In this document: piece after piece, positions 45,817 through 53,700 of the stretch
How positions within the stretch are numbered: position 1 is the first letter of the stretch
Layout of the letters: every line of letters starts with the position of its first letter
Source of the DNA: JAVKFF01 sp040226215
GTDB lineage: Bacteria > Pseudomonadota > Alphaproteobacteria > DSM-16000 > Inquilinaceae
Length of the DNA stretch: 64,000 nt
Direction: 5' to 3'
Assembly: GCA_040226215.1 (NCBI GenBank)
Contig: JAVKFF010000147.1
Coordinates: 1 to 64,000 of the forward strand
Translations under genes and position numbers: made by a program
Notes under the pieces: generated by a model
Told to the model about the DNA's origin: nothing
The model's input: the letters and a program-made list of their open reading frames with translations, nothing else
Database searches by the model: none

Positions 45817-45950
45817 CTGCCGGGCGCCTGTTTCGGGCCCGGCAGCACCGAGAAGACGCGCGTGGCAGGCGCCCCGCGTGTCCGGGACGGTCGCACCAGA
45901 AGGTGGATCGTCCGTGACCTGGATATCGCTTCGAAGGAGGATATCGAACG
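45817..45950 (+). promoter_or_regulatory. Structured 5' leader of hsp20, possible RNA thermometer
   Basis: The leader from the predicted start to the ATG can form three hairpins. The first pairs CTGCCGGGC at 45817-45825 with GCCCGGCAG at 45837-45845. The second pairs GGACG at 45885-45889 with CGTCC at 45909-45913, with an inner CACC/GGTG stem. The third pairs GATATC at 45922-45927 with GATATC at 45940-45945 and encloses the AAGGAGG ribosome site. Serial hairpins ending on the ribosome site are typical of ROSE-type thermometers of small heat-shock genes, but direct pairing of the Shine-Dalgarno bases is not obvious. Confidence 0.35.
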
Positions 45951-46403
45951 ATGCGTAACTTCGACTTGACCCCGCTATTCCGCTCCAGCGTTGGCTTCGA
46001 CCGCCTGTCGCGCATGCTCGACACGGTGACCCAGACCGACGAGACCGCGGGTTATCCGCCCTACAACATCGTCAAGACCGGTGACGACGCCTACCGTATC
46101 GAGATGGCGGTGGCCGGCTTCGGCGAGGATGACCTCGAAATCGTCGCCAACGAGAACACCCTGACCGTCAAGGGCACGGCCCGGCGCGACGAGGAGGAGG
46201 GCAACTACCTCCATCGTGGCATTGCCGGCCGCGCGTTTGAGCGCCGCTTCCAGCTCGCCGACTACATCAAGGTCAGCGGTGCGGAACTGGTGAACGGCCT
46301 GCTGCATATCGACCTCGTCCGCGAGGTTCCGGAAGCCCTGAAGCCCCGGCGCATCGAGATCGCCGGCGCCGCCTCCAAGCGCCTCGAGGCCAAGGCCGCC
46401 TAA
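45951..46403 (+). CDS. Small heat-shock protein Hsp20
   Basis: Hsp20 proteins are ATP-independent holdases that keep unfolding proteins soluble. The 150-residue protein has the alpha-crystallin domain at about residues 35-130 (YNIVKTGDDAYRIEMAVAGF, ENTLTVKGTARRDEEEGNYL, FERRFQLADYIKVSGAELVN) with the conserved GLLHIDLVREVPE near its end and an IxI-type motif (RRIEI) in the tail. It resembles the IbpA class. It has a good AAGGAGG site, a heat-shock-type promoter and a strong terminator, so it is a single-gene unit. Confidence 0.93.
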   Translation: MRNFDLTPLFRSSVGFDRLSRMLDTVTQTDETAGYPPYNIVKTGDDAYRIEMAVAGFGEDDLEIVANENTLTVKGTARRDEEEGNYLHRGIAGRAFERRFQLADYIKVSGAELVNGLLHIDLVREVPEALKPRRIEIAGAASKRLEAKAA

Positions 46404-46444
46404 CAACCGGACGTCCGTCAACGGACGGACTCCGGCGAACGCAG

Positions 46445-46480
46445 AACGGCGCCTTTCCCACGCGGGAAGGCGCCGTTTTT
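46445..46480 (+). terminator. Rho-independent terminator after hsp20
   Basis: AACGGCGCCTTTCCC at 46445-46459 pairs with GGGAAGGCGCCGTT at 46464-46477 around a 4-base loop and is followed by TTTTT. It is a very strong intrinsic terminator 42 bases after the hsp20 stop. A second, weaker inverted repeat (CCGGACGTCCGT with ACGGACGGACTCCGG) lies just before it at about 46408-46436. Confidence 0.95.
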
Positions 46481-46511
46481 ATGGTCCACACAAGACCGCT
46501 GACAGGACCAA

Positions 46512-46545
46512 AAAAAAAGAGGGCCGTTTGCCGGCCCTCAATTTT
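46512..46545. terminator. Bidirectional terminator-like hairpin
   Basis: GAGGGCCG at 46520-46527 pairs with CGGCCCTC at 46533-46540 with a 5-base loop. An A-run of about eight bases precedes it and AATTTTT follows it, so it can terminate transcription in both directions. On the plus strand it backs up the hsp20 terminator; on the minus strand it lies beyond the terminator at 46655-46684. Confidence 0.8.
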
Positions 46546-46654
46546 TGTATTGCCTCACCCGTTCAACCCGAGCGTCGTGTCGGGGACTTTAGAAAGGCGA
46601 CTTTGCTTCGTCAAGGCAGATTCGCGCAGATTGCATGGCCTTGGTTCGATTGAT

Positions 46655-46684
46655 AAAAAAAGCGCCGATCCGGAGGATCGGCGC
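46655..46684 (-). terminator. Minus-strand rho-independent terminator with no adjacent gene
   Basis: On the minus strand, GCGCCGATCC and GGATCGGCGC (46662-46671 and 46675-46684) form a perfect 10-bp stem followed by TTTTTTT (complement of 46655-46661). The plus strand has no T-tract after the stem. The nearest upstream minus-strand gene is ompA, which ends 672 bases away, so this terminator probably ends an RNA gene or an unusually long ompA 3' region. Confidence 0.9.
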
Positions 46685-46812
46685 CCAGGTCCACGGGGAG
46701 GCATCGAGAGAAGAAAAGGTCTGCTTGGGGACACCTTTCTCTCTTGCCACTTCTCAATATGGGCACGACCGGCGCTGTCGCCAGGGCCGAAACTGGGCAT
46801 TGTTCTGGCAAA
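46655..46812 (-). ncRNA. Candidate structured small RNA ending at the minus-strand terminator
   Basis: Upstream of the orphan minus-strand terminator the sequence can form two adjoining hairpins. In the first, TTGCCA/TGGCAA (46806-46811 with 46744-46749) closes a long arm that also pairs CAAT/ATTG and CGGC/GCCG. In the second, GAGAGAA/TTCTCTC (46737-46743 with 46706-46712) extends to an AGGT/ACCT pair. The three structures together span about 158 bases. No coding frame with a ribosome site fits, and the possible frame from 46835 runs through the terminator. No promoter or known RNA family was recognised, so this is inference. Confidence 0.4.
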
Positions 46813-46893
46813 TCGATCGAGATGATGGCAGGCATCGCGGTGGTGGGCCGCGCGTCGCCAGATGCCGTCGGATTGTTCTTGTCGACCCGGCCC

Positions 46894-47025
46894 CCGTCGT
46901 TCCGGCCGAGCGTCAGCGAGAGCCGGAATCTCGCGCGGCCAGGCCGTGGCGCGGGCGGGCAGCGACGTCATCGAAGACGGGCGCGGGGTTCCGCATCTTC
47001 GCTTCGCTGCGTGCGGAACGACGGG
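46894..47025. repeat. 132-bp element with 11-bp terminal inverted repeats, copy A
   Basis: The element begins CCGTCGTTCCG and ends CGGAACGACGG, a perfect 11-bp inverted repeat, and is 132 bases long. Copy B has the same ends and length with scattered differences in the middle. It contains inner inverted repeats (TTCCGGC / GCCGGAA near the left end, GTTCCGCA / TGCGGAAC at the right end). It holds no gene, so it looks like a MITE-like or palindromic intergenic element. Confidence 0.75.
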
Positions 47026-47048
47026 AGTTTTTCGCACCCACACCCTCC

Positions 47049-47180
47049 CCGTCGTTCCGGCCGAGCGCCAGCGAGAGCCGGAACCTCGCGCGGCCGGGCT
47101 GCGGCGCGGCCGGGCTGCGGTGGCAGCGAAGACGGGCGCGGGGTTCCGCATCTCTGCTTCGCTGCGTGCGGAACGACGGG
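47049..47180. repeat. 132-bp element with 11-bp terminal inverted repeats, copy B
   Basis: Second copy in the same orientation, 23 bases after copy A, with identical CCGTCGTTCCG and CGGAACGACGG ends and identical length. The middle differs at several positions, including an internal repeat of CGGCCGGGCTGCGG. The pair lies in the gap between the hsp20 terminators and the ompA stop. Confidence 0.75.
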
Positions 47181-47203
47181 ACATACTTTCACGCATCAGT
47201 CCC

Positions 47204-47241
47204 TGTCATCCCGGCCGCAGCGAAGCGGAGAGCCGGGATCG
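47204..47241. repeat. Short palindromic intergenic repeat related to the 132-bp elements
   Basis: The sequence TGTCATCCCGGCCGCAGCGA continues to AGAGCCGGGATC and forms a CCCGGC/GCCGGG stem. Its layout (GTCATCCCGG, spacer, AGAGCCGGGAT) is like the left half of the 132-bp elements and like REP-type repeats seen in many alphaproteobacteria. Confidence 0.5.
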
Positions 47242-47294
47242 GTAAAAGCAACGCCGCGGCCCCTCTGGCGGAGACGCCGCGGCGTGTCTCGAGG

Positions 47295-47330
47295 AGATCC
47301 CGGGTCGCGCGGTCGCGCGCCCGGGATGAC
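47295..47330. repeat. Short palindromic intergenic repeat in inverted orientation
   Basis: GAGATCCCGGG at the left and CCCGGGATGAC at the right form an inverted repeat around GTCGCGCGGTCGCGCG. The GGGATGAC end mirrors the GTCATCCC start of the element at 47204, so the two form an inverted pair. It ends 25 bases from the ompA stop and might also act as the ompA transcript end, although no T-tract is present. Confidence 0.5.
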
Positions 47331-47355
47331 CCGATGGTCAGGCCATCGGGTCAGG

Positions 47356-48438
47356 TTACATGAGAATAATCTCCACCCGGCGGTTCTGCGGCTCGCGCAC
47401 GCCGTCGGGGGTCGGGACCAGCGGCTGGGTCTCGCCGAAGGCGCGCACCACGATCTCGTCGGGCGCCACGCCGCGGGCGACGAGGCCCTGGCGCACGCTC
47501 TCGCCGCGGCGCTGGGAGAGACCGACATTGTAGTCGGCGGGACCCGAGCGGTCGGCGTGGCCTTGCGCCAGGACCTGGGCGAAGCCGGACCGGTTGTAGG
47601 CGTTGACCGCCTCGTCCAGAACCTGGTTGGCCTGCTGGGTCAGGTTCGCGCGATCCCAGTCGAAGAACACGATGAAGGTGTCCTGCGGCTCGGGCGCCGC
47701 CGGCGGCGGCTCGTCGGCGACCGGCTGCGGTGCGGGAGCCGGCGGCGGCGGCGCGCCAAAATTGTAGCGCACGCCACCGAAGGCGCCGTAGGAGACGTAA
47801 TCGTCGTCGCTGAGGATGGTTGTCGTGATGTTGTTGGCGCCGGTCGTGGTGCCGCCGAGCTCGGGCTCGAACACGGCAAGGGCGCGGCCCTCGGCGAAGA
47901 TGTCCAGCCGGTCGGTCAGGGCATAGGAGACACCGGCGATGCCCTGGGCGGCGAAGCCCCAGCCTTCATCGTCGAGGACGGTGCCGCCCGGGCCGGTGAT
48001 CGAGGCATCCACGCGCCCGGCGCCGACGCCCGCGCCGACATAGGGCGTGAAGTTCGAGTTGTTCTCGATGTCGTAATAGGCGTTTGCCATGAAGGTCAGC
48101 GCCGAGATGTCACCGCTGCTGCCGGGAAACCCGGCCGGTGCGGAGATCGTGTCGATATCGTTATCCCGCCAGGCGGCCTCGAGCTCGTAGCGGAAATTCC
48201 CCGTGTCGTAGCCGATCGCGCCACCCACGCCATAGCCGGTATCAAACTCGGCCGTCGCGTTGCCGCTCGAGATCGGATCGCCAAGGACGCTGGTGTTGAA
48301 ATTGAATTCCATGTCGTCGACCCAATTGGCGCCGCCGAATCCCTGCAGGTACCAGTGATTGGAGTCGGCCATTTGGGCCACGGCCGGCGAAACGGTCATC
48401 GCCAGGGCAATGCCGGGTAGCGTCAGGTGCTTGATCAT
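47356..48438 (-). CDS. OmpA-family outer membrane protein
   Basis: The 360-residue product has a signal peptide (MIKHLTLPGIALAMTVSPAV, cleavage near VAQ), an eight-strand OmpA-like barrel at about residues 25-230 (YLQGFGGANWVDDMEFNF, FTPYVGAGVGAGRVDASITG, GAFGGVRYNFG) and a Pro/Ala hinge. A C-terminal peptidoglycan-binding OmpA domain follows, with the sequence FFDWDRANLT, HADRSG and the LSQRRGESVRQGLVARGV and ENRRVEI-like PQNRRVEIILM motifs. It anchors the outer membrane to the wall. A perfect inverted repeat lies in its leader. prpE lies 263 bases upstream on the same strand. Confidence 0.92.
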   Translation of the reverse strand: MIKHLTLPGIALAMTVSPAVAQMADSNHWYLQGFGGANWVDDMEFNFNTSVLGDPISSGNATAEFDTGYGVGGAIGYDTGNFRYELEAAWRDNDIDTISAPAGFPGSSGDISALTFMANAYYDIENNSNFTPYVGAGVGAGRVDASITGPGGTVLDDEGWGFAAQGIAGVSYALTDRLDIFAEGRALAVFEPELGGTTTGANNITTTILSDDDYVSYGAFGGVRYNFGAPPPPAPAPQPVADEPPPAAPEPQDTFIVFFDWDRANLTQQANQVLDEAVNAYNRSGFAQVLAQGHADRSGPADYNVGLSQRRGESVRQGLVARGVAPDEIVVRAFGETQPLVPTPDGVREPQNRRVEIILM

Positions 48439-48492
48439 CGTCCTTCCCTCTTCATGGGATCTCGGGTTCCCGTGGAACGACGCTCACTAAAT

Positions 48493-48530
48493 AATTTCCT
48501 GGCCCGACTTCAATTCCTGGCCAGGAAATT
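48493..48530. promoter_or_regulatory. 12-bp inverted repeat upstream of ompA, candidate operator or leader hairpin
   Basis: AATTTCCTGGCC at 48493-48504 and GGCCAGGAAATT at 48519-48530 are perfect inverted repeats separated by 14 bases. The right part also contains the palindrome TTCCTGGCCAGGAA at 48515-48528, so three to four half-sites of one motif are present. It lies 55 bases upstream of the ompA start. It could be an operator for a dimeric regulator or a stable hairpin in the mRNA leader. Confidence 0.55.
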
Positions 48531-48701
48531 TCTGCATCCCGATCACAAAGACGAAAAGTGTTGCAGTATGGCAACGGAAGTCCGCCACATTTCGATAATG
48601 ATATGACGCAGTGGTAGAGTAATGGTGGCACTTATTACATTACGGCAGACGGGCGCTTGGAATCTGCCGATTTCGTGATTTCCGTTCCGCGCCGGTGGCT
48701 G

Positions 48702-50588
48702 CTAGCGCGTACCCCGCGCGAGTGCCTCGCCGATCTCTTCCAGGATGGCCGGGTCGTCGATCGTCGCGGGGGTCTTGTAGGTCTCGCCATCGGCGAGCTG
48801 GCGCATGGTGCCGCGCAGGATCTTGCCCGAGCGCGTCTTGGGCAGGCGGTCGACGACCAGCGCCCGCTTGAAGGCCGCGACCGGTCCGATCCGGTCGCGC
48901 ACCAGGGCCACCACCTCCCGTTCGATCTCCGCCGCCGGCCGCTCGACGCCGGCCTTCAGGACGAGGAAGCCGAGCGGCGTCTGACCCTTGAGCGGATCAG
49001 CGACGCCGATCACGGCGCATTCGGCGACGTCCGGATGGCCGGCCAGCACCTCCTCCATCGCGCCGGTCGACAGGCGGTGGCCGGCGACGTTGATGACGTC
49101 GTCGACGCGGGTCATCACATGGACATACCCGTCCGCGTCGATGAAGCCGGCATCGCCGGTTTTGTAGAAGCCCGGGTACTCCGCCATGTAGGCCTGGTGG
49201 TAGCGGTCGGCTGCGTTCCACAGCGTCGGGAAGGTGCCGGGCGGCAGCGGCAGCTTCGCCACCAGCGCGCCGACATCGCCCGGCGGCACCGGCCGCCCCT
49301 CGGGATCGAGGGCGCGGATGTCCCAGCCCGCCATGGGGACCGTGGCCGAGCCCGGTTTCAGCGGCAGCAATTCGGTGCCCAGCGGGTTTCCGCAGATCAC
49401 CCAGCCGGTCTCCGTCTGCCACCAGTGATCGATCACCGGCACCGCGAGCTTATCCGCGGCCCAGGCGATGGTGTCGGGGTCCGAGCGCTCGCCGGCGAGG
49501 AACAGCGCGCGCAGGCTGGTGACGTCGTGCCGGCCGATCAGGCCGCCCGACGGATCTTCCTTCTTGATCGCGCGCAGCGCCGTGGGCGCGGTGAACAGCG
49601 CGTTCACTCCATGCTCGGCGATCACCCGCCAGTAGACGCCGGCGTCGGGCGTGCCGACCGGCTTGCCCTCGAACAGCACGGTGGTGCAGCCATGCAGCAG
49701 CGGTGCGTAGACGATGTAGGAATGGCCGACCACCCAGCCGACATCCGAGGCGGCCCAGAACACGTCGCCCGGCGCCATGCCGTAGAAGTGCTTCATTGTC
49801 CAGTCGAGGGCGACGGCGTGACCGCCATTGTCGCGCACGATGCCCTTGGGCTGGCCGGTGGTGCCGGAGGTGTAGAGGATGTAGAGCGGATCGGTGGCGG
49901 CGACCGGCACGCAAGGCGCGGGATCGGCGGCGGCGACGGCCTGCGCCCAGTCCTCGTCCCGATCGGCGACCAGGGCCGCGTCGGCCTGCGGACGCTGCAG
50001 GATCAGGCAGGCCGGCACCTTGTGCCGGGCCTCGTCGATGGCGGCGTCCAGCAGGGGCTTGTAGGGGATCACGCGGGCGCCCTCGATGCCGCAGGAGGCC
50101 GAGAGGATCAGCCCGGGCTGCGCGTCGTCGATGCGCGTCGCCAGCTCGTGCGCCGCAAAGCCGCCGAAGACCACCGAATGGACCGCGCCCAGCCGCGCGC
50201 AGGCCAGCATCGCGAACACCGCCTCGGGCACCATCGGCATGTAGATGATCACCCGGTCGCCCTTGGCGATGCCGCGCGCGGCGATGGCGCCGGCCAGCTT
50301 GGCCACCGTCTCCTGTGTCTCGGCATAGCTGTATCGTCTGACGGCACCAGTCACCGGGCTGTCGTAGATCAGGGCGGAGCGACCGCCATTTCCGGCCAAG
50401 ACGTGCCGGTCGACGGCGTTGTGGCAGGTGTTCAGTTCCGCTCCCGGAAACCAGCGCCAGGTGGCCTCGCCCGTCCTCTCCAGGACCTGCGACCAGGGCC
50501 GGGACCAGTCGATGCCGCCGGCAGCTGCCGCCCAGAACCCTTCCGGGTCCTCCAGGGACCGGCGGTGCATGTCGTGATACGCCCCCAT
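48702..50588 (-). CDS. prpE: Propionyl-CoA synthetase
   Basis: PrpE activates propionate to propionyl-CoA through an adenylate. The 628-residue protein has the N-terminal acetyl-CoA-synthetase-type domain (SLEDPEGFWAAAAGGIDWSR), the AMP-binding signature LYILYTSGTTGQPKGIVRD near residue 240, the WWQTETGWVICGNPLG motif, TRVDDVINVAGHRLSTGAME, and the C-terminal catalytic lysine in KTRSGKILRGTMRQL. Length and the sequences TMKHFYGMAPGDVFWAASDV and GVVRD-like region favour PrpE over acetyl-CoA synthetase. The ATG at 50588 follows GGGAGG; the frame is open upstream without a better start. The prp cycle genes are not adjacent. Confidence 0.88.
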   Translation of the reverse strand: MGAYHDMHRRSLEDPEGFWAAAAGGIDWSRPWSQVLERTGEATWRWFPGAELNTCHNAVDRHVLAGNGGRSALIYDSPVTGAVRRYSYAETQETVAKLAGAIAARGIAKGDRVIIYMPMVPEAVFAMLACARLGAVHSVVFGGFAAHELATRIDDAQPGLILSASCGIEGARVIPYKPLLDAAIDEARHKVPACLILQRPQADAALVADRDEDWAQAVAAADPAPCVPVAATDPLYILYTSGTTGQPKGIVRDNGGHAVALDWTMKHFYGMAPGDVFWAASDVGWVVGHSYIVYAPLLHGCTTVLFEGKPVGTPDAGVYWRVIAEHGVNALFTAPTALRAIKKEDPSGGLIGRHDVTSLRALFLAGERSDPDTIAWAADKLAVPVIDHWWQTETGWVICGNPLGTELLPLKPGSATVPMAGWDIRALDPEGRPVPPGDVGALVAKLPLPPGTFPTLWNAADRYHQAYMAEYPGFYKTGDAGFIDADGYVHVMTRVDDVINVAGHRLSTGAMEEVLAGHPDVAECAVIGVADPLKGQTPLGFLVLKAGVERPAAEIEREVVALVRDRIGPVAAFKRALVVDRLPKTRSGKILRGTMRQLADGETYKTPATIDDPAILEEIGEALARGTR

Positions 50589-50799
50589 GGTGCGCGACCT
50601 CCCTCGATGGTCCTGCCCTCCGGCGCCGGCGGCACCTTCATGCGGGTGCCTCAAGTGGCCGACGGGATGGAGTCTTCGCAGAATTGCGGTGCGCGCGCAA
50701 AGGTCCAGCGGCGCATGGGGCCGTTCAGCCCCGTGCGCCCGCTCTCGGAGCCGGCCGGGCCGTAGGTTCCGATCTGGCCGGCGTTACCGACGGGGCCGG

Positions 50800-53700
50800 C
50801 TAGTTCAGGGTCGCGGTAAACCCGATGCGCACCGAATGATCCGTGCCGTCGGCGCTGAAGCCGCCGTGATATCCGGCCTCCAGGCTGGCGCCGCCGCCGA
50901 GAGGCAGGCTGAGCAGGGCGTCGAGCGTGGCCTGATCGGCGGCGGCCCCGGCGGAGATGATGTCGAACGCCGGCACCGGATCGCTGGCGAAGCGCATGGT
51001 CTGGGTGCGCGGCTCATCCTCGAACTCGTGGCGCCAGGCGGCGCTGACCCTGAACAGGCCGCCGCCGTTCGCAGTGTCGAAGGGCAGGTAGACGGTGCCG
51101 CCGATCTCCGTGGCGACGGACCGATGGGTGGCGCTGTCGATCGACAGGCTGGCCGCACCCGCGCCGTGCTCGTCGACCGCGTCGGCCCGGTAGCTCATGA
51201 AGTCGGCGCCGGCGAACAGGTCAAAGCCCAGCTCCGGGCCGCCGACGGGCAGGGTGGCCCGCAGCCTGCCGGCGAACAGGCCACCTTGATGGTCGGCCTC
51301 GGCCGTGGCGGCGAAGCCGCCGAAGGCGATGGGCCGGCTGGTGTCCATGTCCTGCCAGGCGAAGCCGGCACTGGCGCTGAGGATCAGCCCCTCGAGGGGC
51401 ACGGCCGCGTAGACCGCCCCGCTGACCGTGTCGGTGTCGCCCGTGGCGCCGCTCGCGTCCCAGTCGATCGTGCCGCTGTCCCAGCCGAAGCTGAGGCCGA
51501 GCAGGAGCCCGTCGGTGCCCGTCTCGAGACCGGCGCGGAAGCCGGCTCGGTCACCCTCATAGCCCAGCAAGGTGCCGAACCCGCCGGTTTCCGCGTCGCG
51601 CTGGTAGGTGCCGCCGATGGCCTGGGCCCAGACCTCGACGCTCCAGGGCTGGCGGCCGGGGCGGCAGCTCGGATCGTCGCCGGCCGATGGCCCGTCCAGG
51701 AAGCGCGGCAGGCAGGCGCGGTCGACCCGGTCGGACAGGGCGCCCAGCAGGTCGCGTCCGCCGGCGAAGGCGTGATCGGCATAGGCGCCGTAGATCTCGC
51801 CGTGCAATTGGGCGAGAGCTGCGGCCTGCTCGGCCTCCGGCAGCAGCATGAGCTGCATCAGGATGACCTGCATGCCCGGCGACGGCGGCGCGGGGCTCCT
51901 GAGGCCCGCATCGGCGATCGCGATCAGGGCATCGCAGACCGCCTCCTGATTGGCGCCGATGCCGGCGATCGTGCAGCCGGCATCGCTGTCGTCATCGGCG
52001 TCGGAATCGGCGTCCGTGTCGGCGTCCGAATCCGCGTCCGCGTCTGAGTCAGCATCCGCGTCCGCGTCGGCATCTGCGTCAGCATCCGCGTCTGCGTCGG
52101 CATCCGCATCCGCGTCGGCATCAGCGTCCGCGTCCGCGTCGGCATCCGCGTCAGCATCAGCATCAGCATCGGCGTCGCTGTCGTCGTCATCGTCCAGAAC
52201 CTCGATGCGCACGGCCGTCGCCGTGTAGACGATGTTGACATTATCCTCGTCGAGATCCGGGTCGTTGAAGACGAACACGACGTCGGAGAACGTGGTGCCG
52301 AAAAGGCCGCCGGTGGCGGTCAGGATGTCGTAGGTCGTGTTCGGCGCGTAGTCGCCATCCTCGATGATGACTTGCAGCGCGAAGCCGAGACTGGCGCTGC
52401 CGGTGATCGTCAGCTTGTCGTGACTGCCGTCGGCGAAGACGGAGACGGCGACCAGGCTCTCGCTGCCGGCGATGGCCGCGTCGGTGAAGGTCGCGCTGCC
52501 GCCGATGGTCAGCGTGTCGGCCCCTGCGGTCGAGGCGAGGTCGATGGTGCCGGCGTTGTTCAGAGTGCCCGTCAGCGTGCCCGGACCGAGGATCGTGCCG
52601 CCAAAGTTGGAGACGCTGGTCGAACCGATGGTGTGGTCGTTGAGCGTCACCACCGACGACTCGCAAAGTCCGGCGGCGACGGGGACATCGTTCCGGCAGA
52701 TCTCGAAGGACGATCCAGCACCGACGAGCGTGAGATCGCCGCTGAGGCCGACGAGATTGAAAACCTGCGCCCGCTCGAAGTTGACGTATCGATCCCCGGC
52801 GAGATCGACCTCCTCCATCGGGTCGCCCAAATTCGACACCGTCAAGACGTCGAGGTCGGCGCCGCCATCGACCATGGCGTCAGCCAGCAAGGCGTGCTGA
52901 TGCGACTGGATGGCGAAGAGGTCGTCTCCCGTGCCGAGGCGCACGACATTGTCGGGACTGCCCGCCAAATCCCAGCTGCCGAACGAGTGGACTTCGTCGC
53001 CGCCCGCGCCGAGGTCGAGCGCGCCGCCCACCTGAAGCGAGGTGTTGACGACGAGAACGTCGTCGCCACCGCCGGTGATGAGGGAGCCCCCGATCTCGGC
53101 CTTGAAGATCCGAATTTCCTCTTCCGTGTCCGTTCCGAACGACACGTCGCCCGTGACTTTCAGATAGGGGACCTCCGAATCCGATAGATCGTCGGTTGCA
53201 CCGAGCAGATTCTTCAGCGCCGTCAGCTTCAGATCGCCATTGATGGTCAGCAGGCTGTTGTTGGTGATGCTCGCAATCTCTCCGCCAAGGATGGAGAAAT
53301 TGCCTGTCTCCATCACCCCCCAGTTGTTGACGGTGACCTCGTTGCGTGAGCCGGCCGAGTTCCCGCCAATGGTGACGGCGCCCGTGACCGTGAGTTCGGC
53401 ATCCCGGTCGTCCGACGCACCGTTCAGGATCGTGAAGGTGAAACCTGGCCCGGTGTCGAACGATTCTCCAACCGTGAGCGATCCGAGCGTGATCTTGCCA
53501 TCCAGTCTGTTCTGTATCTGACCGAGACTGGAGCCGGTTGTGTCTCCAAATTTCAGTGCATTCGCACTGATCGTCCCGCCATTGTTCGTCAGCAGGCCAC
53601 CATCGGCACCGAAGTCGATGAGATTGGCGGTGATTATCGGGATGGGATCGCCCATCGGGATTGGGGTCGAGTTGTTGATCAGTTGGTCTCTGCCGGCCCC

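Noticed and set aside
46894..47241. CRISPR array
   Set aside because: Only two long repeats plus shorter relatives, with inverted ends and a 23-base gap; there are no regular spacers and no cas genes.
46744..48420. 558-codon open frame on the plus strand
   Set aside because: Crosses the repeat block and runs antisense through ompA; no domain and no ribosome site.
51950..52228. Plus-strand frame of 92 codons encoding a Ser-Ala repeat
   Set aside because: It is the antisense reading of the autotransporter's Asp-Ala tract; it has no ribosome site and its composition follows from the repeat.
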